DNA of 64,000 nt. Source: CAZTDU01 sp050248795. Its GTDB lineage: Bacteria; Pseudomonadota; Gammaproteobacteria; Burkholderiales; SG8-39. The translations under genes and the position numbers were made by a program. Where the stretch lies: assembly GCA_050248795.1 (NCBI GenBank), contig JBFWRS010000013.1, forward strand, positions 24,473-88,472, read 5' to 3'. Below, piece by piece: positions 57,991 to 64,000 of this stretch (position 1 is the first letter of the stretch; every line of letters begins with the position of its first letter). The notes below the pieces were generated by a model. That model made no database searches and had not been told where the DNA came from. It worked only from the letters and a program-made list of their open reading frames with translations.

Positions 57991-59504
57991 CAGCTGGAGG
58001 ACCCGAACCTGCAGTTGCGCATCATGCCGCCGTCCTCGTGCTCCAGGTTGTGGCAGTGATACATGAAAAGGCCCGGAACCGTCGGCGCTACCTGGACGCG
58101 CACCCGTTCGCCGGCGAAGATCCCGAAGGTGTCCTTGTACCCGACGCGCAGCACGCCGTCGCGCAGATCCGCGGGTATGTGGGCACCGCTGCGCTCGATG
58201 ATGCGGAAGCGAACGCCATGAATATGAATGGGATGTGCCATCGCCATTCCGCGCCCGTCATTGGTGAAGGTCCACACCGACGACTGGCCCACCGGAAGCC
58301 ATTCGTCGTTCGCGACCGCCATCATGTCGCCGGTGTCGAAGCGCCGACCATTGAGAAGGCCGCGCATGTGCCGAAACGCTAGCTGCGTGTGGATCTCGTG
58401 CTTGCCCTCGCGCGCGCCGGCCTCCTCTTGCGGGAGCGCGAGCGCGGGAGTGCGTACTCTTGCGCCGGCGCGAACCGAGAAGCGTGCGATGTGCAGCTCC
58501 TCGCCCTGCGATCCGCCCATCATCGCGCGACCCATCATGCGGCCCATCATCCCCCCCATCATGTCCTCCATGCCAGAGAACGCCCGGCTGACGAGAGCGA
58601 TTTCGGCACCGTCCTGGCGAGCGCCGAAATCCTCGAGTACTTCTACGCGCTCGAAGGGAAAGAGCGTCACATACGGAAGCTCCTGCACGCCTTCGGCGCG
58701 GCTTAAGAGACCGCCGTCGGAGCCGATGACGCGAAACGGCCGCTTGTCGGACCAGGCGAGCTTGTAGACGCGAGCGTTCGACACGTTCGCGATGCGCAGC
58801 CGGTAGGGGACCGGTGCGACCTTGAAAGTGGCGTCATCTGTGCCGTTCACCAGCACACGGTCGCCGAGCACGCCGTTCATGTCGTCCATCATCGTCCGCT
58901 TGAAGACAAGCTGATTGTCCCGGGCGAACCTTCGATCCTGCAGCACGAGTGGCAGCTCGCGTTCGCGATGAGGGAGGCCGATGCTGTCCTCGCCATCGTC
59001 GCGCACCAGCAGCAACCCGGCGAGCCCATAGTACGTCTGCCATCCCGTGAGGCCATGGGGATGCGGGTGATAGAGATAGGTACCAGCGGGATTTCGTACC
59101 GTGAATTCCACGGTGTAGCTTTCCCCGGGGCGGATCGCCTGATGCGGGTGGCCGTCCGCGGTGTCCGGCACGATCATCCCGTGCCAGTGGATCACCGTCG
59201 GATCGCCGATTCGGTTCACGACCTCGATGCGCACGCGCTCGCCCCGGCGAAGCTCCAGCGTGGGGCCGAGATTGCCGGGTGCAGCGGCAATCGCATCGCG
59301 CCTCCCGCGCAGAACTTCTCCTGTATAGCGCAGGCCGCGCGTTTCCGCACCCTCGCGGATCGGCAAGCGCGCGGGTCCGGCGACAAGCCGTAGAACGACG
59401 TCCGGCTCCACTGCGGCGTAGGCGGTCCGGAAGCCGGCTGGCAAGGCAAGTAGAGACGTCCCGGCGCCGAAACTCTTCAGCACATCGCGTCGCGTCAGGG
59501 TCAT
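57990..59504 (-). CDS. Multicopper oxidase with Met-rich loop (CueO/laccase-like)
   Basis: A 504-residue periplasmic oxidase. A Tat signal is visible (TRRDVLKSFGAGTSLLALPA, 4-23). Copper ligands are in the four canonical motifs: HWHG (106-109), HPHPHG (146-151), HPIHIHG (425-431) and HCHNLEHEDGGM (484-495), with Met as the axial type-1 ligand. A stretch at 313-330 has ten methionines in 18 residues (EDMMGGMMGRMMGRAMM), like the Met-rich cuprous-oxidase insert of CueO. It likely oxidises Cu(I) to less toxic Cu(II). SD GGAAGGAAG precedes ATG. It lies between tlpA-like and ccdA-like genes. Confidence 0.93.
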   Translation of the reverse strand: MTLTRRDVLKSFGAGTSLLALPAGFRTAYAAVEPDVVLRLVAGPARLPIREGAETRGLRYTGEVLRGRRDAIAAAPGNLGPTLELRRGERVRIEVVNRIGDPTVIHWHGMIVPDTADGHPHQAIRPGESYTVEFTVRNPAGTYLYHPHPHGLTGWQTYYGLAGLLLVRDDGEDSIGLPHRERELPLVLQDRRFARDNQLVFKRTMMDDMNGVLGDRVLVNGTDDATFKVAPVPYRLRIANVSNARVYKLAWSDKRPFRVIGSDGGLLSRAEGVQELPYVTLFPFERVEVLEDFGARQDGAEIALVSRAFSGMEDMMGGMMGRMMGRAMMGGSQGEELHIARFSVRAGARVRTPALALPQEEAGAREGKHEIHTQLAFRHMRGLLNGRRFDTGDMMAVANDEWLPVGQSSVWTFTNDGRGMAMAHPIHIHGVRFRIIERSGAHIPADLRDGVLRVGYKDTFGIFAGERVRVQVAPTVPGLFMYHCHNLEHEDGGMMRNCRFGSSS

Positions 59505-60094
59505 GGTCTTCCTTCCTTCAAGAAATCTTCGATCACGCGTACTGCTTGCGGGCCGTCCCATTCCGCCGGCCCGGTGCGGCGGCCGACCTCGCGGCCCTGC
59601 TGGTCTATGAGAAGCGTGGTGGGGATGCCCACCGCGCCAAGCGTTGAAGTTGCCCGCATCGTGGGGTCGACGTAGATGGCGAGCGAGCGCACGCCGGTCT
59701 CTTCGTAGAATCGCTTCACGACCTGAGCGCCAGCCGAATCGATCGACAGGGCGAGAACCTCGAAGTCCGGCCCGCCGAGCTTCTGCTGCAGCCGGTCGAG
59801 CGCCGGCATCTCTTCGCGGCAGGGGGTGCACCACGTGGCCCAGACGTTCAGTAGCACGACCTTGCCGCCGAATTGCGAGAGGTTGCGCTTGCCCCCTTGC
59901 CGATCTTCGAAGTACACCTCGGGAAGCGGGCGCGGCGATTCATGCATGCGGAGCACGAATCCGTCGCGAGGCGATGCAGCGGGCGCTGCCGGCCCGGTCT
60001 GGCCGGCGGGCCGCAGCGACAGATAGGAGCCCACCAGTCCCGCCGTGAGAACGGCCAGACCGAGCAGGCCCCACAGGATTCTCGCCGATGTCAT
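59501..60094 (-). CDS. TlpA-like membrane-anchored thioredoxin
   Basis: A 197-residue protein anchored by one helix (about 7-28), with a Pro/Ala linker and a TlpA/ResA-type thioredoxin domain from about 60. The active site is WATWCTPC (C89, C92) and the cis-Pro loop is GAVGIPTTLLIDQQG. These proteins reduce target disulfides in the periplasm, for example of copper-binding Sco or CcoG. Its start ATG overlaps the preceding 54-residue gene (ATGA), and its stop overlaps the multicopper oxidase start (ATGA). Confidence 0.93.
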   Translation of the reverse strand: MTSARILWGLLGLAVLTAGLVGSYLSLRPAGQTGPAAPAASPRDGFVLRMHESPRPLPEVYFEDRQGGKRNLSQFGGKVVLLNVWATWCTPCREEMPALDRLQQKLGGPDFEVLALSIDSAGAQVVKRFYEETGVRSLAIYVDPTMRATSTLGAVGIPTTLLIDQQGREVGRRTGPAEWDGPQAVRVIEDFLKEGRP

Positions 60095-60255
60095 CGGCGC
60101 AGCTTCGCGATCAGCGCGGAATGAACCTCGCGTGGGTTGAGAGTCAACCCGACCGCGAGGACCACGCCGACAGCGGCGAATACGGCGAGCGGGACCAGTA
60201 CGGCCAGCCGCCGTGGTGGCACCTTGTCTCCGCTGGCTTCGCTCGACGCAATCAT
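60091..60255 (-). CDS. 54-residue membrane protein resembling a truncated CcmG/DsbE anchor
   Basis: A 54-residue protein with a single helix (RLAVLVPLAVFAAVGVVLAV, about 16-35) and then LTLNPREVHSALIAKLRR. The order helix-NPREV-SALIxK is the N-terminal part of CcmG/DsbE thioredoxins (family pattern DP.EVPSALIGKPAP), but the protein stops where their thioredoxin fold would begin. It overlaps both neighbours by 4 bp (ATGA), so it is translated as part of the operon. It may be a remnant of an older dsbE or a small functional membrane protein. Recognition of the CcmG resemblance is from memory of the family. Confidence 0.6.
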   Translation of the reverse strand: MIASSEASGDKVPPRRLAVLVPLAVFAAVGVVLAVGLTLNPREVHSALIAKLRR

Positions 60256-61133
60256 TCGTACCCCTTGCCGCGCTGCGCGATCTGTGTCCAGGCCCGCCCG
60301 GAGTCTTTCGACACGTAAACGCTGCGCTCGAAAGTCGCGATTGCATACTCGTCGCGCCGCGTCGGGTTCTGGGCGATGTAGGCGACTGCATCCCGCCCGA
60401 GCGGTGGCAACTCGATGCGCGCGGTCCTGCCCGCGCCGAGTTCGTACCGCACAAGAGCCGGTTGGCGGTCGAAGGTGCCGTACCACAGGTGCGTGCCGTC
60501 AAGATCGAAGAACACCGCAAGTCCCTGGACATCTTGCGCGACGGACTCGAAGCGCTCGCCCGAGTCGCGCGAAAGAAAGACCCCGCTCGACGTCGTCACG
60601 GCCACGGTCTTCGGGTCGTCCGGATGAGCCGCGATCGCACGCGGGCTGCCCTTGAGGCCATGCGCCTGCGCCGGCTTCCAGGCAAAGCCGTCGTTGACGG
60701 TGTAATGGAGGCCCGGATGACGGATGCGCGAACTGGGTGCAGGGTTCCAGACGTAGATGGCGTTCGCATTCCAGCTCGCAGCCAGCAGGTGGAAGTCGGT
60801 CTCGCCTTCGAGGCCCAACTTTTCCCAGGTCTTTCCCCCGTCACGGCTGCGGATGAGGCCGAAGGGATTCACCAGACCGGAGCCGGGCGCCGGGTGACCG
60901 CTGCTATATATGTTCTTCGCGGTCGCCGCAAAGCCCATGTAGTCATGCCGCGGTCCGGGCGCCGTCGACCACTTGCCACTCTTGTATACGGCGAGGCCGT
61001 GGTGGCTCGGGATCATGATCTGGCTGCCGTCCGGACTGTAGGCAAGGCCGTGCACATGGGTGATGGTGACTGCGGCCTGCGCAGGCGTCAGGACGATCAG
61101 TCCGGCGAGCAGTGCGGCTCTCAATGTCTGCAT
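60252..61133 (-). CDS. BNR/Asp-box repeat protein of the F510_1955 glycosylhydrolase-like family
   Basis: A 293-residue secreted protein. A signal peptide ends TPAQA (about 1-20), then a beta-propeller with Asp-box repeats: RSRDGGKTWEKLG (about 94), LSRDSGERFESVA (about 187), VSKDSGRAWTQIA (about 273). HVHGLAYSPDGSQIMIPSHH near the N-terminus is His-rich and typical for this group. Such proteins are named glycosylhydrolases only by fold; in genomes they cluster with copper and Sco genes, as here, so a metal-related or assembly role is as likely. It lies 17 bp after the DsbC-like gene. Confidence 0.83.
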   Translation of the reverse strand: MQTLRAALLAGLIVLTPAQAAVTITHVHGLAYSPDGSQIMIPSHHGLAVYKSGKWSTAPGPRHDYMGFAATAKNIYSSGHPAPGSGLVNPFGLIRSRDGGKTWEKLGLEGETDFHLLAASWNANAIYVWNPAPSSRIRHPGLHYTVNDGFAWKPAQAHGLKGSPRAIAAHPDDPKTVAVTTSSGVFLSRDSGERFESVAQDVQGLAVFFDLDGTHLWYGTFDRQPALVRYELGAGRTARIELPPLGRDAVAYIAQNPTRRDEYAIATFERSVYVSKDSGRAWTQIAQRGKGYE

Positions 61134-61150
61134 CTCTTCTCCACATGAAG

Positions 61151-61876
61151 TCAGCGTTTGGGTGGCGAGGCGCGGTCAAGGAGCTGGCGCACCTCTTCAA
61201 GCGGCATGGCGCCGCTGTAGCGCTCGCCCGTTTCGAGGAACCACGTCGGGGTGGAACTGGCGCCGAGCTTGTGTCCGATCTCGATGATCTTGTCGATCGG
61301 GTTGTCGCAATCGGTCGGTGCCCGTGGCTCGATGCGTCGGAGCATGAGGTCATTCCACGCCCTGGCGCGGTCCTTCGAGCACCAGACCGCCTTTGCCTGT
61401 CGAACCGATTCGGGCTTCACCACCGCCCACGGCAGGATATGAATGGTGATGTCGTCGAGCTTCGCGAGATCCTCCTCGAAGCGCTTGCAGTACGGGCAAT
61501 TCGGGTCCGAGAGGATCGCGATCTTGCGCCGCCCCGTTCCACGGATGCTGGTGATCGCCCACTGAAACGGCAGGCTTTCCCATTTGATGGCGGTAAGCTC
61601 GCGCTGCCGCTCCTGCGTGAGATCGCGCCCCGACTTCGCATCAATGACGCGCCCCGTGATGATCACAGTGGCGGCGCTGTCGACGTAGTAGATCCGAGGC
61701 CCATCGGGTCCACGCACCACCACCTCGTACAGGCCGCTGACCGGCGCCTTCTGCACGCTCTCAAGCTGGCCGGCGCGGAGCTTCTCCTGCAACATGCGCC
61801 GCACGGCGGCTTCGTCCGCATACAGCGCGACCGCATAACCATAAAGGACGGCGATCGCGAGTGCCGCAGACCTCAT
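61151..61876 (-). CDS. DsbC-type thiol:disulfide interchange protein
   Basis: A 241-residue periplasmic protein. After a signal peptide (1-20) comes a dimerisation domain (about 22-85, VIDAKSGRDLTQERQRELTA as linker) and a thioredoxin domain with SDPNCPYC (C127, C130) and cis-Pro in SSTPTWFLETG. Extra cysteines are at WCSKD and DCDNP, as in DsbC. It would isomerise wrongly formed disulfides, with reducing power supplied by a DsbD-like system. ATG overlaps the sco1 stop. Confidence 0.92.
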   Translation of the reverse strand: MRSAALAIAVLYGYAVALYADEAAVRRMLQEKLRAGQLESVQKAPVSGLYEVVVRGPDGPRIYYVDSAATVIITGRVIDAKSGRDLTQERQRELTAIKWESLPFQWAITSIRGTGRRKIAILSDPNCPYCKRFEEDLAKLDDITIHILPWAVVKPESVRQAKAVWCSKDRARAWNDLMLRRIEPRAPTDCDNPIDKIIEIGHKLGASSTPTWFLETGERYSGAMPLEEVRQLLDRASPPKR

Positions 61877-62499
61877 GCACCGGCCTCCGCAAGCAGCTTG
61901 CGCACGTCATGCACAATAGCCTCAGGCGCCGCCTCCGGCCGGACAAAGAGCCGTAGGCGGCCTTGCGGGTCGAACACGAATACCTGTCCGCTGTGGTCGA
62001 CGCTATAGCTTCCGTACTCGTTGGGCGGGCGTAGCTCGAAGAATGCCTTGAACTCGCGCGCAGTGCGGGCGGTCGTTTCGGGGTCCGAGTGCAGGCCGAG
62101 AAAGCCAGGATGGAAGGCCGGCACATACCGCGCAAGAATCTCCGGCGTATCGCGCTTTGGATCAACGGTCACGAACAGCACCTGGACGTCGCGCGCGTCC
62201 TCCTCGCTCAACTGCTTCACTGCCGTGGCAAGAAGCGCCAACGTGGTGGGACACATATCGGGGCAATTGGTGTAGCCGAAGAAGAGCATCACGATCTTTC
62301 CTCGAAAGTCGCCCAGCGTCCGCCGAGTGCCGTGGTGGTCCGTCAACTCGAACCCCCTGCCCCAGTCCGAGCCGGTGATATCCACCGCCTCGAACCGGGC
62401 GCCCCGCTCGCTGCTGCGCACCGTCGTATAAGCGGCAACGACCCCGAGCAGCAGCGCAATCGGGACGACTACCCACACAGCGATTCGGTAGGGGCTCAT
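61873..62499 (-). CDS. SCO1/SenC copper-metallochaperone
   Basis: A 208-residue membrane-anchored protein (helix about 7-27). The copper site is C79/C83 in YTNCPDMCPTTLALL plus H169 in YSVDHSGQVFVFD, the full CxxxC...H set. SCO proteins load the CuA site of oxidases or pass copper to other periplasmic enzymes, and their Cys pair must be kept reduced, which fits the neighbouring thioredoxin-like genes. ATG is in a 4-bp overlap with the upstream DsbD-alpha gene and its stop overlaps the DsbC-like gene. Confidence 0.94.
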   Translation of the reverse strand: MSPYRIAVWVVVPIALLLGVVAAYTTVRSSERGARFEAVDITGSDWGRGFELTDHHGTRRTLGDFRGKIVMLFFGYTNCPDMCPTTLALLATAVKQLSEEDARDVQVLFVTVDPKRDTPEILARYVPAFHPGFLGLHSDPETTARTAREFKAFFELRPPNEYGSYSVDHSGQVFVFDPQGRLRLFVRPEAAPEAIVHDVRKLLAEAGA

Positions 62500-62993
62500 C
62501 TGGGCAGGCGCACGTGAACCGACTGCTCGATTGGCACATAGCAGACACCTACGTCGGCGCAGCCCTGGGAGGTGACTTTGAGTTTCACGCTTCTCCTCGC
62601 TGCATCCCCCGGAGAAACGGGAACGCGGATGCGAACCAACCGGCGAAAAGTCTCCGTCCTGCCGAAGAACCGATCTTCCTTCGGCGTGCCGCGCGGGATC
62701 TCGATCTCGGCGAGCCGCTCGCCCGATTCGGTGGCGAAGCTGAAGCGGTCGCGGTACATGTAATACCCATCGGCGATCCTGAACTCGACCTCGACACTAC
62801 GCGCGTCGAGCGCGCGCGCCGAGATCCGGAAGGCCTTATCCGGTTCGAGCAGATCGTCCTTGGACCCAGACAGCAGTTGCGCGCTCGCCGTGGCGACGAC
62901 GAGCATTGTCCCAGCCAGAACGAGCGCGACGTGTTCCTTGAGGCTCGATCCAGGGCCGGCGACGCGCGAGCCGGCTGTGGTCGGGCAGGGCAT
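62496..62993 (-). CDS. Stand-alone DsbD alpha domain (DsbD_N) protein
   Basis: A protein of about 165 residues with an export signal (LVLAGTMLVVATASAQ) followed by a single DsbD-alpha immunoglobulin-like domain. It has DLLEPDKAFRISARALDARS, EFRIADGYYMYRDRFSF and the redox pair in SQGCADVGVCYVP, closely matching the alpha domain of the full DsbD at 22674, but no transmembrane or thioredoxin part follows. The start is uncertain: ATG 62993 is used here; ATG 63131 has a GGAG upstream but would put 75 residues before the hydrophobic core; ATG 62906 would shorten the signal. It is the first clear gene of the operon. Confidence 0.82.
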   Translation of the reverse strand: MPCPTTAGSRVAGPGSSLKEHVALVLAGTMLVVATASAQLLSGSKDDLLEPDKAFRISARALDARSVEVEFRIADGYYMYRDRFSFATESGERLAEIEIPRGTPKEDRFFGRTETFRRLVRIRVPVSPGDAARRSVKLKVTSQGCADVGVCYVPIEQSVHVRLPR

Positions 62994-63237
62994 GCCGGGT
63001 GACCCCGCGCAGGTTGTCGTCGCCAGCAAGCCCGTGGATATCGCATGGGATGGTTGAGCTTGCGGCGCGTGGTCCGCCCTCTCGGCGAGTGGAGGATGTT
63101 CGACCTCGGGTTTTGCCTCGACAGCCTGCATTTGCAGTACTCCGTCCTGTCACCATTCTCTTCAGTCTCTTCGCCGCGCGTGACGGCGAGCCTTGGCACG
63201 GGAGAACCCGCGTGCCCGCTTTCACCTGGAGTGCGGC
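62994..63237. other. Gap upstream of the thiol-redox operon
   Basis: No convincing gene. On the minus strand this should contain the operon promoter. Seen here: a CTGCA-TT-TGCAG dyad at 63126-63137, and a hairpin GGCACG (63195-63200) with CGTGCC (63211-63216). I found no CueR-type 19-bp-spaced promoter in it. Confidence 0.4.
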
Positions 63238-63609
63238 TTATAAGAGGAGACGGTGGTGGCGCAGGTAGGTGCGCTGACCGGAAATGCCGAAGAAGCGGAC
63301 CGGAGGAGAGGCGCTTACGAGCGAACTAACAACCTGGCTCCGCCCATCCGCGGTGGGGACATCGCCAAGGCAGGAGGGCGTCTGCTGGTCCGCCGACTTC
63401 AGCGGGATCGCCGGCTGGCAGGCAGAAGCACAGTGAACTTCCGTCGCCGTCATCGCGGCGCATTCTCGGCTTGGTGCAGCCGAAGCGTCCGTTGCCGCGG
63501 ATGCCGGAAGAACCGGCAGCAGGAGCGCAATGACGATCCACAATGAGACAAAAACGCCCGGAGCCCGGCTCAAAGCCGTTCGAATGTTCCGGCGTCCGGT
63601 GCGGGGCAT
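63238..63609 (-). CDS. Small secreted cysteine-containing protein of unknown function
   Basis: A frame of 123 residues. It begins MPRTGRRNIRTALSRAPGVF with a hydrophobic segment (VFVSLWIVIALLLPVLPASA, about 19-38) looking like a signal peptide, then a soluble part with four cysteines (C50, C60, C64, C80: SRECAAM, VHCASAC, TPSCLGD). No SD is evident, and the open frame continues upstream. I do not recognise the family. Its position before the DsbD-alpha/Sco operon and divergent from another Cys/Met/His-containing small secreted protein gene suggests a metal-related role, but this is inference. Confidence 0.5.
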   Translation of the reverse strand: MPRTGRRNIRTALSRAPGVFVSLWIVIALLLPVLPASAATDASAAPSRECAAMTATEVHCASACQPAIPLKSADQQTPSCLGDVPTADGRSQVVSSLVSASPPVRFFGISGQRTYLRHHRLLL

Positions 63610-63724
63610 TGGTATTTGACCGCTTTCGCTTGGCGCAGTTCCAAGTCTACCAATTCGTGGAATCGATATGGAGGAACTCCGTGAGCGGGTGGCTGTCTGT
63701 TCCATCGTGATAGCATTTCGCCCC
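63610..63724. other. Divergent gap between two small secreted-protein genes
   Basis: About 115 bp with lower GC than most of the window. It should contain promoters for the flanking divergent genes; no CueR-type dyad with 19-bp spacing or other clear operator was recognised. Confidence 0.3.
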
Positions 63725-64000
63725 GTGAAGGCTTTTGCCAGACTCCTGCTGATTCTCGCGATGGCTGCGCTGCCGCTGCGCGGCGTCGCCGTCGCGTGGG
63801 GACCTCCCCACGGCATGGAAGCGGGGGCGGGGCACGAGGGCTGCCTCGACACCATGCAGGGCATGCAGCAGGGCGCCGGCGGCCCGGCCGAAGAACCCGC
63901 CAGCGGCCATTGTGCCGCCTGCCCGATCGGTGCGCCTGCGCTGCCTGCCGCGCTGGTGTTCGATGCTGCCGCAGCAGCGAGCAGCTTTGCCATCCCGTTC
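63725..64000 (+). CDS. DUF2946-like small secreted protein (partial, runs off the right edge)
   Basis: The first 92 codons are present. GTG 63725 gives MKAFARLLLILAMAALPLRG, a signal peptide ending near VAVAW, followed by a His/Met/Cys-containing segment HGMEAGAGHEGCLDTMQGMQ, then GHCAACPIGAPALP. Short exported proteins with such Cys-x-x-Cys and His/Met runs, often labelled DUF2946, are common beside copper and other metal genes. The C-terminus is missing. Function unknown. Confidence 0.6.
   Translation, partial: MKAFARLLLILAMAALPLRGVAVAWGPPHGMEAGAGHEGCLDTMQGMQQGAGGPAEEPASGHCAACPIGAPALPAALVFDAAAAASSFAIPF

Overview
The window looks like a chromosomal segment of a high-GC betaproteobacterium, probably Burkholderiales or a close relative. 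The evidence is gene content and order: lysA-lptM-(cyaY)-ponA-pilMNOPQ-aroKB-gltBD, hemB next to engB and a cytochrome c4 gene, a Mg-type HemB, msrPQ, and Aap- and Liv-type ABC transporters. I saw no rRNA or tRNA gene, insertion sequence, prophage or CRISPR array. GC is high throughout, so very long antisense reading frames are common and were ignored. The genus cannot be fixed from sequence alone.

Layout. 1-6.6 kb: a catabolic module with a TRAP transporter (dctPQM, open at the left edge), a serine-glyoxylate-type aminotransferase, a divergent GntR/FCD regulator with palindromes in the shared promoter region, and a large FAD/Fe-S 2-hydroxyacid dehydrogenase. 6.7-10.4 kb: aapJQMP amino-acid ABC transporter. 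10.5-15.2 kb: overlapping genes for an atypical dienelactone-hydrolase-like protein, an AEC permease and lgt, divergent from ilvD, then a DUF924 gene. 15.3-20.5 kb: a small cytochrome c and a complete branched-chain amino-acid transporter, with a terminator-like hairpin after the binding-protein gene. 20.5-25.3 kb: a ferredoxin-type reductase, an SDR-like protein, cutA-dsbD, hemB. 25.3-25.45 kb: a gene-free stretch with three hairpins and an orphan plus-strand terminator, a possible small RNA. 25.4-30.7 kb: engB, cytochrome c4, b561, cytochrome c', an ECF sigma/anti-sigma pair, msrPQ. 30.7-36.4 kb: GNAT, NYN-domain protein, lysA-lptM, cyaY, ponA. 36.5-54.2 kb: pilMNOPQ, aroKB, gltBD, glmU, glmS and an FAD-dependent amine-oxidase/phytoene-desaturase-type protein whose start region is duplicated. 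54.2-64 kb: a copper and periplasmic thiol-redox block.

The copper block is the most interesting part. Divergent copZ and copA are driven by two back-to-back CueR-type promoters fused at a 16-bp palindrome, with cueR just behind copA. Converging on it from the right is a tightly overlapped minus-strand operon: a stand-alone DsbD alpha domain, Sco1/SenC, a DsbC-like isomerase, a BNR-repeat protein of the F510_1955 type, a 54-residue protein resembling only the membrane anchor of CcmG/DsbE, a TlpA-like thioredoxin, a Met-rich multicopper oxidase and a CcdA-like membrane reductase. In effect DsbD is split into separate alpha, beta and thioredoxin-like proteins beside copper-handling factors, while an intact fused dsbD sits about 33 kb away. 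My inference is a dedicated pathway that keeps periplasmic copper-site cysteines reduced and matures the oxidase under copper stress.

Start codons were chosen from Shine-Dalgarno (SD) position, gene overlaps and family N-termini; calls where these disagree are noted.
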